Of a stretch of 64,000 bases of DNA, positions 11,108-22,404 are shown piece by piece; the stretch's first letter is position 1, and each line of letters begins with the position of its first letter. A program made the translations under genes and the position numbers. The stretch covers positions 61,478,551 to 61,542,550 of the forward strand of contig NC_082599.1 in the NCBI RefSeq assembly GCF_030936135.1, given 5' to 3'. The notes under the pieces were generated by a model, which was not told the DNA's origin, made no database searches, and was given only the letters and a program-made list of their open reading frames with translations. The DNA comes from Gavia stellata. Lineage: Eukaryota; Chordata; Aves; Gaviiformes; Gaviidae.

Positions 11108-14100
11108 GATGCTGGAAGAAGGGAAACTCCTGTACAAACCGTCCCTGCACGTATGAGATGCAGAAGAGCGTGATCCTACGCGAAGGGGATGCTGTCTGAT
11201 GCGCTGGCAGCGCGGAGGTCTTTTTCTGTCTTCTGCCAGAGTTCAAATGGATCACCTTGGCCAAAGCAAAGGACCTTTCCGTGATCCAATTTCCCCTCCT
11301 AGGGAAGATGATTAATCGTAACACTGGGGATTTTTTGAAGCTTAATTCAATGACATTCATGCAATAGTTTGTGATTAGTGGAAGTAAAGATATGAAAAGA
11401 AATGAAACAGTTCTAATGCAGCTGTCTTGTTGGCACAATATTAAAGCAGCTGATTATGGGCACTTAATTGAAGGAAATGAGAATTACGATCAGTTAGCAC
11501 AGAAGCAAATATGTGATCCACAGCCTGATGAGAATGTAATTCCTCACTTTTCTGTTCTGAAAAGAATACTGAGCCATGACATGGGCATATTTTTATGTGA
11601 GTTGAAGATGCTTTGATAACTAAATCTAGGATTTCCTTTTTGTTGAACTTTTCCTTTGGAAGAGCTGGTGAGGTTCTACAGTGCACATCCTGCCCCGCAG
11701 AATGAACCTGAGCTGCAAGTACAATTGCTGGGCTCACCAAAGGGCGATGAGAGAGAGACAGACTGAAACTGCACGTTTGAACAAGAAACATTGCTCCGGC
11801 CTTGATGCCTTGATACGCTCCTCACAGCCTGACCCCCAGTAGGGCAATCAGTGATCTTTGCAGATGGTGAAATGGTCTCTTCCACAAAGAGTTTGTTTTA
11901 AACAATTTGTTCTAAAACCTCCTTTGCTTCGGTGGTTTCTATCCCCTTGTCTGCTTTCTCTCTGCCTGGCTAAGAGTTTTCTAAAGGAGAAATCTCTAGC
12001 AGAGAAGCATGTCAGTATGTCAGTCCTGTTTCTGGATATGCCTGTAGGGTGCTTCAGAGCAATGTTTATCGCTGTATAAACATGGTGCTGTGTATTTTTG
12101 CTTACTGGGGTCTTAGCGTGACGTTGCCTAGTATGGCAAAGATGCGACAAAGGTGTGGCAAGAAGTCTGGGAGCTAAATGACACCATTCCACAGCCGCAG
12201 GCAGCTTGCAGACTGGGAGTTTGACATTCCTCCCCTAGGTGAATGCCTGGGAGAAATCAGGGCAGCGCTTTGGTTTCCCTTAAACTGTTAGTGGACCACA
12301 GGCATCTTCAAAGAGCATAAGAAGTTGTCTTTGAGGATGGGAGGAGGAGATAAAAAGTCAGAGAGATTGGTTTTTTCACATCACTTCTATCAAGTGGGTT
12401 ATGGGCAGTGAAGCCTGGCAGGTTGGGTCTGCTTGACTAATATGTAAAGCGTGAAAAGCACTTCATTAGCGTTTTTCTTCTCGTTGGCAGACACCTTCTG
12501 CCTCTGTGCCTCTTACCATGCTGCCTACTCTCCTTCATCCCTTTTGTTGCTCAAGGCTGCATCCTTTCCGCACGCTCCTCTAAATAGTAAGCGATGTTGT
12601 AGAGCAGTGGCAAGGGGATGGCCACTTAAATAGTGGCCCATGCTATATGTTTGCTTTTAACTAGTGTTATCCCAGAAAACTTTATGACATCTTCCATTCC
12701 ACTTCTGTGCCATCTGCCGAAGATTTCTGTCAACAAGGCTTGTATGATATCCGGGGGAAGGCTTCCAGACACTTGCTGGTATTTTATAGCAAATGATACG
12801 GAGGAGGAAGGAAGAAAAGGGCATTGTCACCAGCGTACAATGATGTTAGTGACTTTTTACCATGGTAAACGAATTAATTTTTAGTCCCGAGTCATCACAG
12901 TAAATATTGTATCTGATAGCTAAAAAATCCCAGGATCTTATTTCCGTAGTGGTGTCACGGTGTTCACGTTCGTTTTGTATTAATGCACCCTCAGAACTCC
13001 ACTTCTATTTTCTTCAAACACCTGATGATCTGTAAGCACCCCTCAATCTAATTTCATGATCGCCCCATCTGTCTCACATTATGTTTCCATTTAACATTGA
13101 TACAAGTGAGGAGGGACCTTGCTTATGTTCAGTAATTATTTTTTTCCAAGTATACGTACCAGCAGGTATGTGTATTTGAAAGCTCTTAAAGCGAGGCACT
13201 GAGGCACTGGTAGCAGATGTAAATCTAGCAAAACCTTGCCATGAAGAGTGGTACAGCCTGATAAGGGTTATAAAAAAAAGCAACCACCTTGCAGAGGCCT
13301 GGTAGTTTTCTTACTGAGCGTGACAATCCTTGCTGTTGTGCTGGAAGTTACAATCCTAATTCCAGGGAGATGCAGAAGAGCGGAGGCTTTGATACTGTGG
13401 TCAGAGAGATCTGCATTAGGTGACATCCACAGCTCTGAATCCCTTCCGTTTTAATCGGCATGTATGACTGCAAAAGATGGAGGTGGATTAAATTTCCCTT
13501 CCAGAAACAGCAGTAATTCAGAGGGGAAGTTTCTGAGGGTCAGCATTTCGTGGGCCTTGTTCCAGGTTAGTCCATCTTGCTCAGTATTTTTGCTGTATAA
13601 GGACAGCTTAGTACTAACAAAATAGTTACATTTTGACTCGCTTAAAGGTGTTTTATGGGCACTTGAATTCAAATCCAGCCTTTTCTCTTGAATATTCATC
13701 TTGCTTTGCTTTTATTGGTTGGATTTTCACTGAAGTTGGTGAATTTTCAGGTGAGTAACAAGGATGTACTAGAAGATGAATGCAGTGTACAAAAATGCAA
13801 CCTAATTCTGTCCGACTTGTTCAGGCTGCCAAGTACAGAGGGGTACTGGAAGAAACCACGCATGCTTCCTGAACTTGATCGAACGCTACACCTTGGCACA
13901 GGGGTAGGTAGGAATCTGCCCACCTCACTGCAGCTGACCAGGTTCAAGGTTGATTTTGTACTTCATAAGAGGCTGGTGGAACACCAGAAAGATTTTGTTA
14001 AGGCTCAGATGAGCAAACTGAGCTAGTTCCAAGTCTAGGAGTTCATTTTCCTCAGAAAGCTGTGCTTCCTTTAAAAATCTGTGGAAGTTGATTCCCCATT

Positions 14101-14358
14101 CACAGAAGATTTTTTGGCCTTCTGCTCCTCAAATCTGGGCACAAATAGTGATGAAATAGAGCTTCACAATCAAACTATCAGGCGGAAAACATCACCACAG
14201 GTTAACAAATCTACCACTTTTCATTGCCTCTTTGAAAACTTGCATGTGAAGTTGATACATGTGCATAGATCTTGCTAGGAAAAACAGCTTAGAAAAAGCC
14301 ATCTTATAACATACTGAAGAAGGACCCTTTTTTCATTTGTCTGCTTCCTTGTAAGTAA

Positions 14359-15043
14359 AAGGTGGAAAAGGACCTGGGAATGTTGGTTGACAGCCGGCTG
14401 AATATGAGCCAGCAGTGTGCCCAGGTGGCCAAGAAGGCCAACGGCATCCTGGCCTGGATCAGAAACAGTGTGGGCAGCAGGAGCAGGGAGGGGATCGTGC
14501 CCCTGTACTCGGCGCTGGTGAGGCCGCACCTCGAATGCGGTGTTCAGTGTTGGGCCCCTCACTCCAAGAAGGACATTGAGGTGCTGGAGCGTGTCCAGAG
14601 AAGGGCGACGAAGCTGGTGAGGGGTCTGGAGCACAAGTCTGATGAGGAGCGGCTGAGGGAGCTGGGGTTGTTCAGTCTGGAGAAGAGGAGGCTGAGGGGA
14701 GACCTCATCGCTCTCTACAACTGCCTGAAAGGGGGTTGTGGGGAGGTGGGTGTTGGTCTCTTCTCCCAAGTGACAAGTGACAGGACAAGAGGAAATGGCC
14801 TCAAGTTGGTCCAGGGGAGGTTCAGGCTGGATATTAGGAAAAATGTCTTTCCTGAGAGAGCGGTGAAGCACTGGAAGAGGCTGCCCAGGGAGGTGGTGGA
14901 GTCCCCATCCCTGGAGGTGTTCAAGGAACGTGTGGACGTGGCACTGCGGGACATGGTTTAGTGGGCATGGTGGGGTTGGGGTGATGGTTGGACCTGATGA
15001 TCTTACAGGGCTTTTCCAACCTTAGCGATTCTGTGATTTTGTG
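14359..15043 (+). mobile_element. CR1 LINE, 5'-truncated, with open ORF2 C-terminal segment
   Basis: This is the longest well-preserved CR1 piece here. Codons 14362-14961 are open for 199 residues and encode the end of the CR1 reverse transcriptase protein, including [16 protein letters not shown] and the RATKL and [19 protein letters not shown] blocks. Full CR1 ORF2 is several times longer, so this is a 5'-truncated insertion, as usual for CR1; the apparent first codon is GTG and there is no own start. The 3' UTR ends in ATTCTGTG-type octamers near 15043. The absence of any stop or frameshift suggests a younger copy than others in the window. It cannot move by itself. Confidence 0.95.
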
Positions 15044-15176
15044 ATGGAGTCACCATCACTGGAGGTGTTAAAAAAACATGTAGATGTGGCACTTCGAGGC
15101 ATGATGGTGTTGGGTTAATGGTTGGACTTGATGATCTGATAGGTCTTTTCCAACCTTAATGATTCTGTGATTCTGT
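15041..15176 (+). mobile_element. CR1 3' end, second copy in tandem
   Basis: It starts in the sequence GGAGTCACCATCACTGG right after the previous element and ends in ATTCTGTGATTCTGTA. It is more diverged than its neighbour (several substitutions and an A-run), so it is probably an older 3' fragment that the younger CR1 inserted beside, not a recent duplicate. Confidence 0.9.
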
Positions 15177-18100
15177 AAACCTCAACTGCTGCTATCTGCA
15201 TTTTGGTGCCAGAATATCTCTGCATTGTGACCACCATTTTGGTCAGCTCAAACTTGAAAGCAGCGTTTTGCTGAAATGCCTGAATATCCACGGAGAACCT
15301 GCCAGCACAACGTCTGAACCTTCTACACAGGGCTTATTTTGGGTTGCTGGGTTTGTGGAGAAGCAAAGGAAGGGACAGAGGTTTCCAGTGTCGTTCACTG
15401 GTTGTTAAGAGAAAAGGAAATAACAGAAGAAAGGGACTAATTGTATTGCAGATGATACTTTCTTCGCGGTACGACGTGTGAGAGGTGCGACAAATGCAGA
15501 CTGTAGTACCGCTGAGGCAAAGTAATCTTCTTCTCTGTCTGGAAGACTAGCTGCCTGCAGGCTGTGATTCTAATTTCAGCCTCCCCAGTGCCTGTGTATA
15601 AGACACATATTTTACCATAAGCCCAAAATGAGACTTTCAGATTTCCAAATGAAAGATAATGTATTGATTTCCCACTCCCCTTCTATTGCCCCTCCGACTG
15701 AAAGATCAACTTCAGCATTTCACTGTCTTCACCACCACCACCACCAGCCTTTTGTGATTAGGGACTCTGGATCTCTCACAGAGCTCTCTGAGAATAAGGA
15801 AAGCACGTATAGCTTCTTTGAGTGGCAGAGTTGGTGTTACGTATACTTTTGCAGAGTGAAAACATATTGATTAGGTTTGTTGAAAAGAGGCTGAGCATTT
15901 AATTACAGTACGTATGCATAACTTTCTCCCCTAACCCGTACCTCTTTTGTTGGGTTATAATAGGAGCAAGCTATTTAGAAGAGGGATTGTCATTTTGTAT
16001 AGTTCCTAACTACGGTTACATGTGTATTCTCGGTTTAATAATACTAGTCCCTGAGTGCTATTAAAAAAATTGATTTAAGTCTGTTATTTCTTGGCCCATT
16101 GTCATGGATTTGGAGTGAGGGTTATTCCCTTCCTCCGCTGAAGCACTTGCAGAGAAACTGTGCTTTTTCTCCATTCATCTTCAGACTTTTTTTTTTGGTC
16201 TTTATGTTTTGTGCCACTTCCTTAGGCCTTTGAATTTCCTTCTCCGGATTTCTTCACTTCTTCCACATCTTCCTTAAAAATGCGCTTTCCCAAAGTAGAT
16301 ACTGTTCTAGCTGAAATGGGCCAGAGATGTCTCCGGTGTAAAACTTTTGTTTATAATCCCAGTCTCTGGGAGGAAACTTGGTGAAAATATAATAGCGTTA
16401 ATTCATGTTGGGCTTCCGTTCCACTGTAAACCCTGGCTGCTTTTCTGCAGAACTACTCCCTAGCCTCCTCTTGTATTTATATAGCTGAAGATTCACAGTA
16501 ACCACGGTTTACAGTAATACAGAGTGAAGAGCTCAAACATTACATAATTTCAATGAAAGAGAGCAGTGAACTGTTACAAACTTGGATCTAAACAAGGATA
16601 TCCGCTGTGTAGATCTATCTTGCATTGTAAACGTCTCATCTCTCAGTGGCTGAGCAGAGTTTAGTAGGAAATACAATTCCAGGAATCCTCTTTGAGCGGC
16701 AAGCAGTGCAGTGGACATGGCAGGGGAGGAAGCAGGTTTGGTAGATATTTCAGCATACTCTCTTTCAGCTCATTATAAGCAAAAATTTAAGGTGTCTTTT
16801 GCTAAGCTTCCAGCGTGACCTGAAATTGGTATCCCTCTTTTGAGGTACTGAGTAATGATTTAAGCTATAATGCTGGTGAGATACTTCAAATTAAAATGAA
16901 AGGTTGGGCCAGATGATCTTTCAAGGTCTTGGGCTCAAAACCAACCTGGGCTTTTCTAACCTGGGCTGTTCTATGCTTCTATGTTTTTATGAAAACAGAG
17001 AAAAAAAGAAAATAATTCTTTAAAATGATACTGGTCAGGAAGAAAAGGGGAAGAGGGAAGATCAAGATTCTGCTCTTAAGCCATGTATAACCTTTTATTT
17101 ATTAACCAGAAAGTTTTCTGGTTGTATCAGGTCGTGCACAACAGGAGAAAATAGGAAATGGCACATTGGCCGTGCTGAGCAAAAGTGCTGGTGTACCAAT
17201 AAATGCAGAGTGGTTAAGAACCCTGCCCAGCGGCACATAACTAGCAGCACATAGGACAAGCATTGGTTAATAGGACCCAGAAACTGAAGCTCATATGTGA
17301 TAGAAGTAATAGATACAAAAGCATCTGGCACAAAAGAACTAGAAAGGACTTGAATACCTCCGGAAGGTCTCTTGGACTGCGCACTTGCTAGATGTCTCAG
17401 GACAAAACAGTGCTTACTGCTGGGCTCCCAAACGTCATGGTTTGTCTGCCAGCGTTGAAAGGGTGTGCCCAGCGTAGGAACGTTCAACTCGCATCTTTTG
17501 CTCGGTGCCTACACGGTACGGTGTTTGCTGTTTGGCTGCATCTGTAGAGGAGGGAAACACGATGCGTGGCTCTGGAAACGCACTGGCCTGGAGCTGCGAC
17601 AGCCGCGTGTGCGCGGCGGCTGCTGAAACAAAGGCACAGACCTTGCTCCCACTGCAGCTTAGCGCAAAAGAAAAACCGAACAAAATCTCCTTCCCCAAAC
17701 AGTGTTACCACCGGCATTAAGAGAGAGAATTTCAGTATGACCTTTCTACCTTTCTGGTCTGCAACGTGCTGCATTTGTAGGGAAAAGAAAAACCCAAGGA
17801 GTGTTTTGAGGTTGAATTTGTCGGTTCCGTGGTGTTTCAGCAGTAAGTGTGATCTGCTGCAAGGAAGAGGAGATAAGGGGACATACCTCCTCTCAGTTTT
17901 GAGATCCTTTGCAGTGCAGCTCATTCGGTTTATATTTGCTGTTTGATTCTTTTTCTTTCTCTCTTTATTTCTCCTATTTTAGCGAAAGAGCCAGCTGGGA
18001 TATAACTGTTAGTTTCTGAGGTGGTTACTGATGTCTTATTATGGTATAATGGAGCTAGTTCTGCTGTAGGAAACATAGGGAGGTTTTTCCTTCAAGATGT

Positions 18101-20050
18101 CGCCTGCAGCCTGCCTGTGTATTTCTGAGGCTTGCTGGTAAATTGTTTCTGGGACCAAAGCTGATGAAAGGCTTCCACAGATGAGGTGCGGACGGAGCGG
18201 CAAACTTGTCTTGCGGATGGATTGCTTTGACCCTTGGTGACAGTGATGACAGCGCTGGCCATTTGTCACGCCTAATGCCCCTCTTCAGAAACCTTGTAAA
18301 ACCCATCTAGTCTTATAAACGGCTGCTGAGCCCTCCAGCTCGCCCGGCAGCCACGAGGCAAGAAAGCGCATGAAAAACAGCAGGTCCAGAGCACTGCCTA
18401 AACCTGAACGTTTCCCACTGCAGCTCTTCTTGGGTGAGGGCATAAACATGCTCAGATCAGGTCTTTACAGCTGTATTTCTAGTGCCCATATTTCCAAAAT
18501 GGCTTGTGAGACTGCTCATAAACATAATTAATATGCTTTTTTGCTAGAAACCATGCATACAGATTCCGAGGCCTGAATGAGAATTAGAAAAGGTTAAGAA
18601 GACCGGGAAGAATTAGGAACCCAATTCTGAATAATAATAAGCGAGATATTTGCAACAGACACGAGATTTTTTTTTTTTAAATCAAGCTACTGTTTAAGAA
18701 GATTTTCATTTTTATTTATTTTGATTTTATGTCACTGATATCAGAACCTTTATATTCCACAAAACTGACTTAGACAGCAAGGGATGAAAGTATGCCGCAG
18801 ACACAGACTGAAATAGAGTAATTCTTAACAAAGTCCTGTGTCCCCATAACCTTGCTGACTATTATTTGTTTCTAAGAAGGCCGATGACTCAGAAGACCAA
18901 TCTCCAAACTGTAATGCTAACTTAAAAGAACAATTTATGATACTTAACGTGAATGCAATAAAGGACTTTTGTTCCTATGAATGTAATTGCATAATTATAT
19001 TAATGCATGTAATTATATTCATACACAATACATAATTATTCGAAGACATATAAACTTAAGGATCAGAATCTGGACATTTCTTTTCCATTCCTTTCCTGGC
19101 TTCTGCCATCTCCTTAGCTTCTCCCCCTCCCGCCCCCAGAAAAGGATAAAACCCAGCTTAGAACTGCTGCTAAAACCCCGCCGCATTACAGGCAAAGCGG
19201 CAGTGACTCTTGGATGCCCACAGGAGAGAACAGGACCCCCAGACTGCGCTTCTGTCGTGACAGCGTATCAGCGTACTGTCAAGAGAAGTCTCTCATCATC
19301 CAAAGGGAGTTAGCTAACTCCTCCTTTCCCTTTGTGTGGGAGATCGCTCGGAAATGGGGATTTCTCCCTGCGCTTTCCTTAGAGCGCTGGGGGCTCTGCC
19401 AGCACTAAATGCATTCTCTGTCTCCGTGCCACTTGGGTTGAACTGGGCGTTCTGCAGGCTTTCAGGCGGCGGCACGTTGGCTGATAACCCTGGGAGCTGA
19501 ATTAGGGTCTAATTTGGTCCACCCACGTTGGGTACGTATGTCTGTGTGAAGAACGCAGTAGTTGATCCCAATATTGAACAAGAGAAAGAAAACTAAACTG
19601 GAAGGATGGACTGGGATACTTGGGGTAGCATGTCAGCCGGCACATTCAGCCTCGCGCTAGCACCAGCCATCGTGGCATCCGGTCCGTGTTAGGTGAGCTG
19701 GGTGAGGAGCTGCCCAGCCCGCACCGCAGCCCTTGGCTGCATCGCACCGGCAGGATGAGAGGCGGAACTGGACTGTGGCTTGCACAGTCACAGAATTGAG
19801 GGAAGGAGGAACAAGACTACTTGTCATGCGCTTGCATAAAAGAAAGCTGTAAGAGATATTTACAAGTATTGCCAACCTGGAGAATTTAAATAACGTAAAT
19901 TGTATCTCAAATCAGTGATTCTTTTTTTGTTTGTTTGTTTATTTGCCTGCCATTTCCTTTCCCTTCATTTGCAGAGCTTTTAGGGCAGGTTTGCAAACTT
20001 CCTTTGACACTACAAAAGCTAGATGGTTTTTGCTTTGAATAAAAAGCAGT
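15177..20050. other. Non-coding stretch with one CR1 relic
   Basis: Apart from the CR1 relic at 16.9 kb nothing is identified. A small CpG-richer patch lies near 17560-17640, an AT-rich cluster of TAATTA motifs at 18981-19020, and a (TTTG)n stretch near 19922-19945. Overlapping open frames of 126 and 146 codons on opposite strands at 17.5-17.9 kb are probably mutual shadows. Confidence 0.6.
16901..16990 (+). mobile_element. Old CR1 3'-end fragment
   Basis: GGGCCAGATGATCTTTCAAGG followed by a diverged C-rich part and TTCTATGCTTCTATG is the classic end of an ATTCTATG-type CR1. It is highly degraded, with an insertion in the middle. Only the last ~90 bp remain. Confidence 0.75.
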
Positions 20051-20386
20051 TGCTCTCTACAACTGCCTGAAAGGGGGTTGTGGTGAGGTCAGTGTTGGTC
20101 TCTTCTCCCACGTAACTAGCAATAGTACAAGAGGAAACGGCCTCAAGTTGGTCCGGGGAGGTGTAGGCTGGATATTAGGAAAAATGTCTTTAATGAGAGA
20201 GTGGTGAAGCACTGGAAGAGGCTGCCCAGGGAGGTGGTGGAGTCCCCATCCCTGGAGGTGTTCAAGGAACGTGTGGACGTGACACTGCGGGACATGGTTC
20301 AGTGGGCAATGGTGGGGTTGGGGTGATGGTTGGACTTGATGATCTTACAGGTCTTTTCCAACCTTAAGGATTCTGTGATTCTGTGA
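20051..20386 (+). mobile_element. CR1 LINE 3' fragment
   Basis: Begins in TGCTCTCTACAACTGCC (the part of ORF2 coding LYNCLKGG) and runs through the ORF2 end and 3' UTR to two ATTCTGTG octamers. Same subfamily as the 14.4 kb element, but with small indels that break the frame (for example after GGTCC near 20151), so it is older or more eroded. Confidence 0.95.
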
Positions 20387-22127
20387 AAACCTAAGATGTT
20401 CATGCAGTCACTGGACTCCAGGAACTGTAGCTTTAAGAAAAAAAAGTTGAATAATGCACAACGGCTATAAAATCTCAAAAGGGGAAATGAGCAAATTTTT
20501 GCCTTTGTGTTTTCTCTCTCATCATGGAAGGTAGTCCAAACTGAAAGGCAAACCCTCACAGCTCTGAATTTAGTAACACACAGATAACACTACACTTCTG
20601 ACAACAGTTTTATCTTTTACTCAGTTCCTGGATCAGCCAGCAGCTACTGTCCCAAATTTTCTCCACAACATCTTTTACTATCAGCTGGCAAACAGAAAGG
20701 GATGCAGAGGAATAAGCAGGGTAACTTTGCCTTTCACAAATCTGTGCTATTCAATATCTGCATAGAATTGTGTAAGCAATGTCGTAGCAATGACGCGCTT
20801 TTTAATAAAATCTTTTTCTTCCCTCTTTAATTTCTGTGACTGATTGTGGGTTGAGCTAGAAAATAAGAAGATTGCTGTGTTTCCTATGTTCCAAACAAAA
20901 TCAGAGTGGAATTTACGATGTTTGTTTGGTCCACATCTCAATTGTACCACACCTAGGAACTAAAGGAAGAACCTACAGGAAAAAAAAAATCTTGTTGCTT
21001 TTTTCTCTGGGGTCTTACTCAAGACTATGCAGTAAGTGTGCTTGGCTGTGCAACAAAATAGCTGATTTCCGTATTTTGCGCTTTTGCTCAACTTCAGTAG
21101 GTAACCAGTGTCACAGAAACTTAGATTATAAGAGAATCCTTAAACAGAAAGGTTACTGCAAGCAACAGGTAGTTGTGACCAAGCTCCTCATGTTTTTTCT
21201 TCTGTTACAGAAAATATCACACACTTTTCTTTCTGTACCAAAAAAGCAAGAGCTGGGCTTTGGAGGAGGCAAGCAGAAAGCAGTTACTGTGCACTTTTCT
21301 ATGTATGGATATTTTCTTTTAATTCTGTACTAGCAGTAGTTGAGTAAATTTGAACAAAAATGCAAAAATAAGGAACAGCTGCCTTGAGGAACAGACTGTG
21401 CTCTTACCCATATGATAGCATCATGCTTTTAAAGCTCAAGAAAACACAAGGAGCATGTTTTCAGATTGGTACAGTCAAGTTAGCACTACGCAAAAGTTTT
21501 GTGCTGAGCTGCCACCCATTGCACTTTAGTCAGTGTTAACAACATGGTTTGCTTCAGCTCAGCCTCCTCCTGCGAAAGGTTGACTGAGAGAGAGGGCTGG
21601 CGAGTTTGCAGGGAGTTTGGCGGTGCTCGCCTGGAACACCAGGCCCTTTCCGGAATAGCCTGCCAGGACATGCAGCACTTCAGTTTGGATCAGAGGCAGA
21701 CGATGAATAACCTGCTAAGAATACAAAGCAAGTGGAGCAGCTGCCTCAAAGTATCTTGAAAGGATCAAGGTAGGAGCCTTTTCTGGGAATGGGAGTGTCC
21801 TGGAAGAAGATTTGATAAGGGAGCGTGAAGATGGGAGGCAGAGGGGAAAAATTAATGATTGGCAGCACTTATTGTATTGCCCTAAACAGCTCATAATTAT
21901 TTGGGCGGAGTATTTATTTGATTTATTATCAACAACAGAAATTTCTTTAGCAGCCTTGGTCCAGTGATGAGGAAAACACCGGTATCTCTTTGAAATGAGC
22001 AGGATGATGTATTTTTATCCTGTAAGGATGACCTATATTGTTCTGAGGCATTCGTAATTCAAGGAGAGACAAAATGCCTGTCCCAAGAAGAGACACAGTG
22101 CCTGCCCAGGATGGGCGTTTGGGAATC
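20387..22127. other. Non-coding stretch
   Basis: No repeat or gene recognised. A + strand open frame of 153 codons (20872-21333) has no family I recognise, and no splice or start context sets it apart from chance. Confidence 0.6.
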
Positions 22128-22404
22128 ACACACAGAATCACACACAGAATCACTAAAGTTGGAAAAGACCTGTAAGATCACCAAGTCCAACCATCACCCC
22201 AACCCCACCATGCCCACTAAACCATGTCCCGCAGTGCCACGTCCACACGTTCCTTGAACACCTCCAGGGATGGGGACTCCACCACCTCCCTGGGCAGCCT
22301 CTTCCAATGCTTCACCGCTCTCTCAGGAAAGACATTTTTCCTAATATCCAGCCTGAACCTCCCCTGGGGCAACTTGAGGCCATTTCCTCTCATCCTGAGT
22401 ATGA
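22128..22404 (-). mobile_element. CR1 LINE 3' fragment, minus strand
   Basis: The reverse complement ends in repeated ATTCTGTG octamers (22128-22152 on the + strand as CACAGAATCACACACAGAATC) and matches the 14.4 kb CR1 up to the TTTCCTC region of ORF2. It is 5'-truncated at about 22404. Short open frames on the + strand are shadows of the ORF2 end. Confidence 0.95.

Larger units (their letters stand above)
6189..14358. other. Non-coding stretch between the LTR and the 14.4 kb CR1
   Basis: No supported gene. It holds the 9.3 kb hairpin, a locally GC-richer patch at about 10.2-11.25 kb with a G9 run at 10380-10388, the 11.04 kb polypyrimidine tract, and a 16-bp GC-rich motif present twice (10294 and 11201). 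Open frames of 104-158 codons exist but are of the size expected by chance at this density of sequence and match nothing I know. Confidence 0.65.

Noticed and set aside
10017..11438. Minus-strand frames of 143, 118 and 158 codons
   Set aside because: No recognised family, partly built from the polypyrimidine tract and GC-rich patch; lengths compatible with chance.
14275..14871. 198-codon minus-strand frame
   Set aside because: Antisense of the CR1 ORF2 fragment, which is clearly coding-like on the + strand.
17484..17946. Overlapping 146- and 126-codon frames on opposite strands
   Set aside because: Mutual shadows in a slightly GC-richer patch; no domain on either strand.
19785..19815. CACAGAATTGAGGGAAGGAGG as a minus-strand CR1 end
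   Set aside because: Only about 10 bases fit and the following GGTTGGAAGGGACC part is missing.
20872..21333. 153-codon + strand frame
   Set aside because: No similarity to any family I know, no promoter, splice or repeat context; within chance length.
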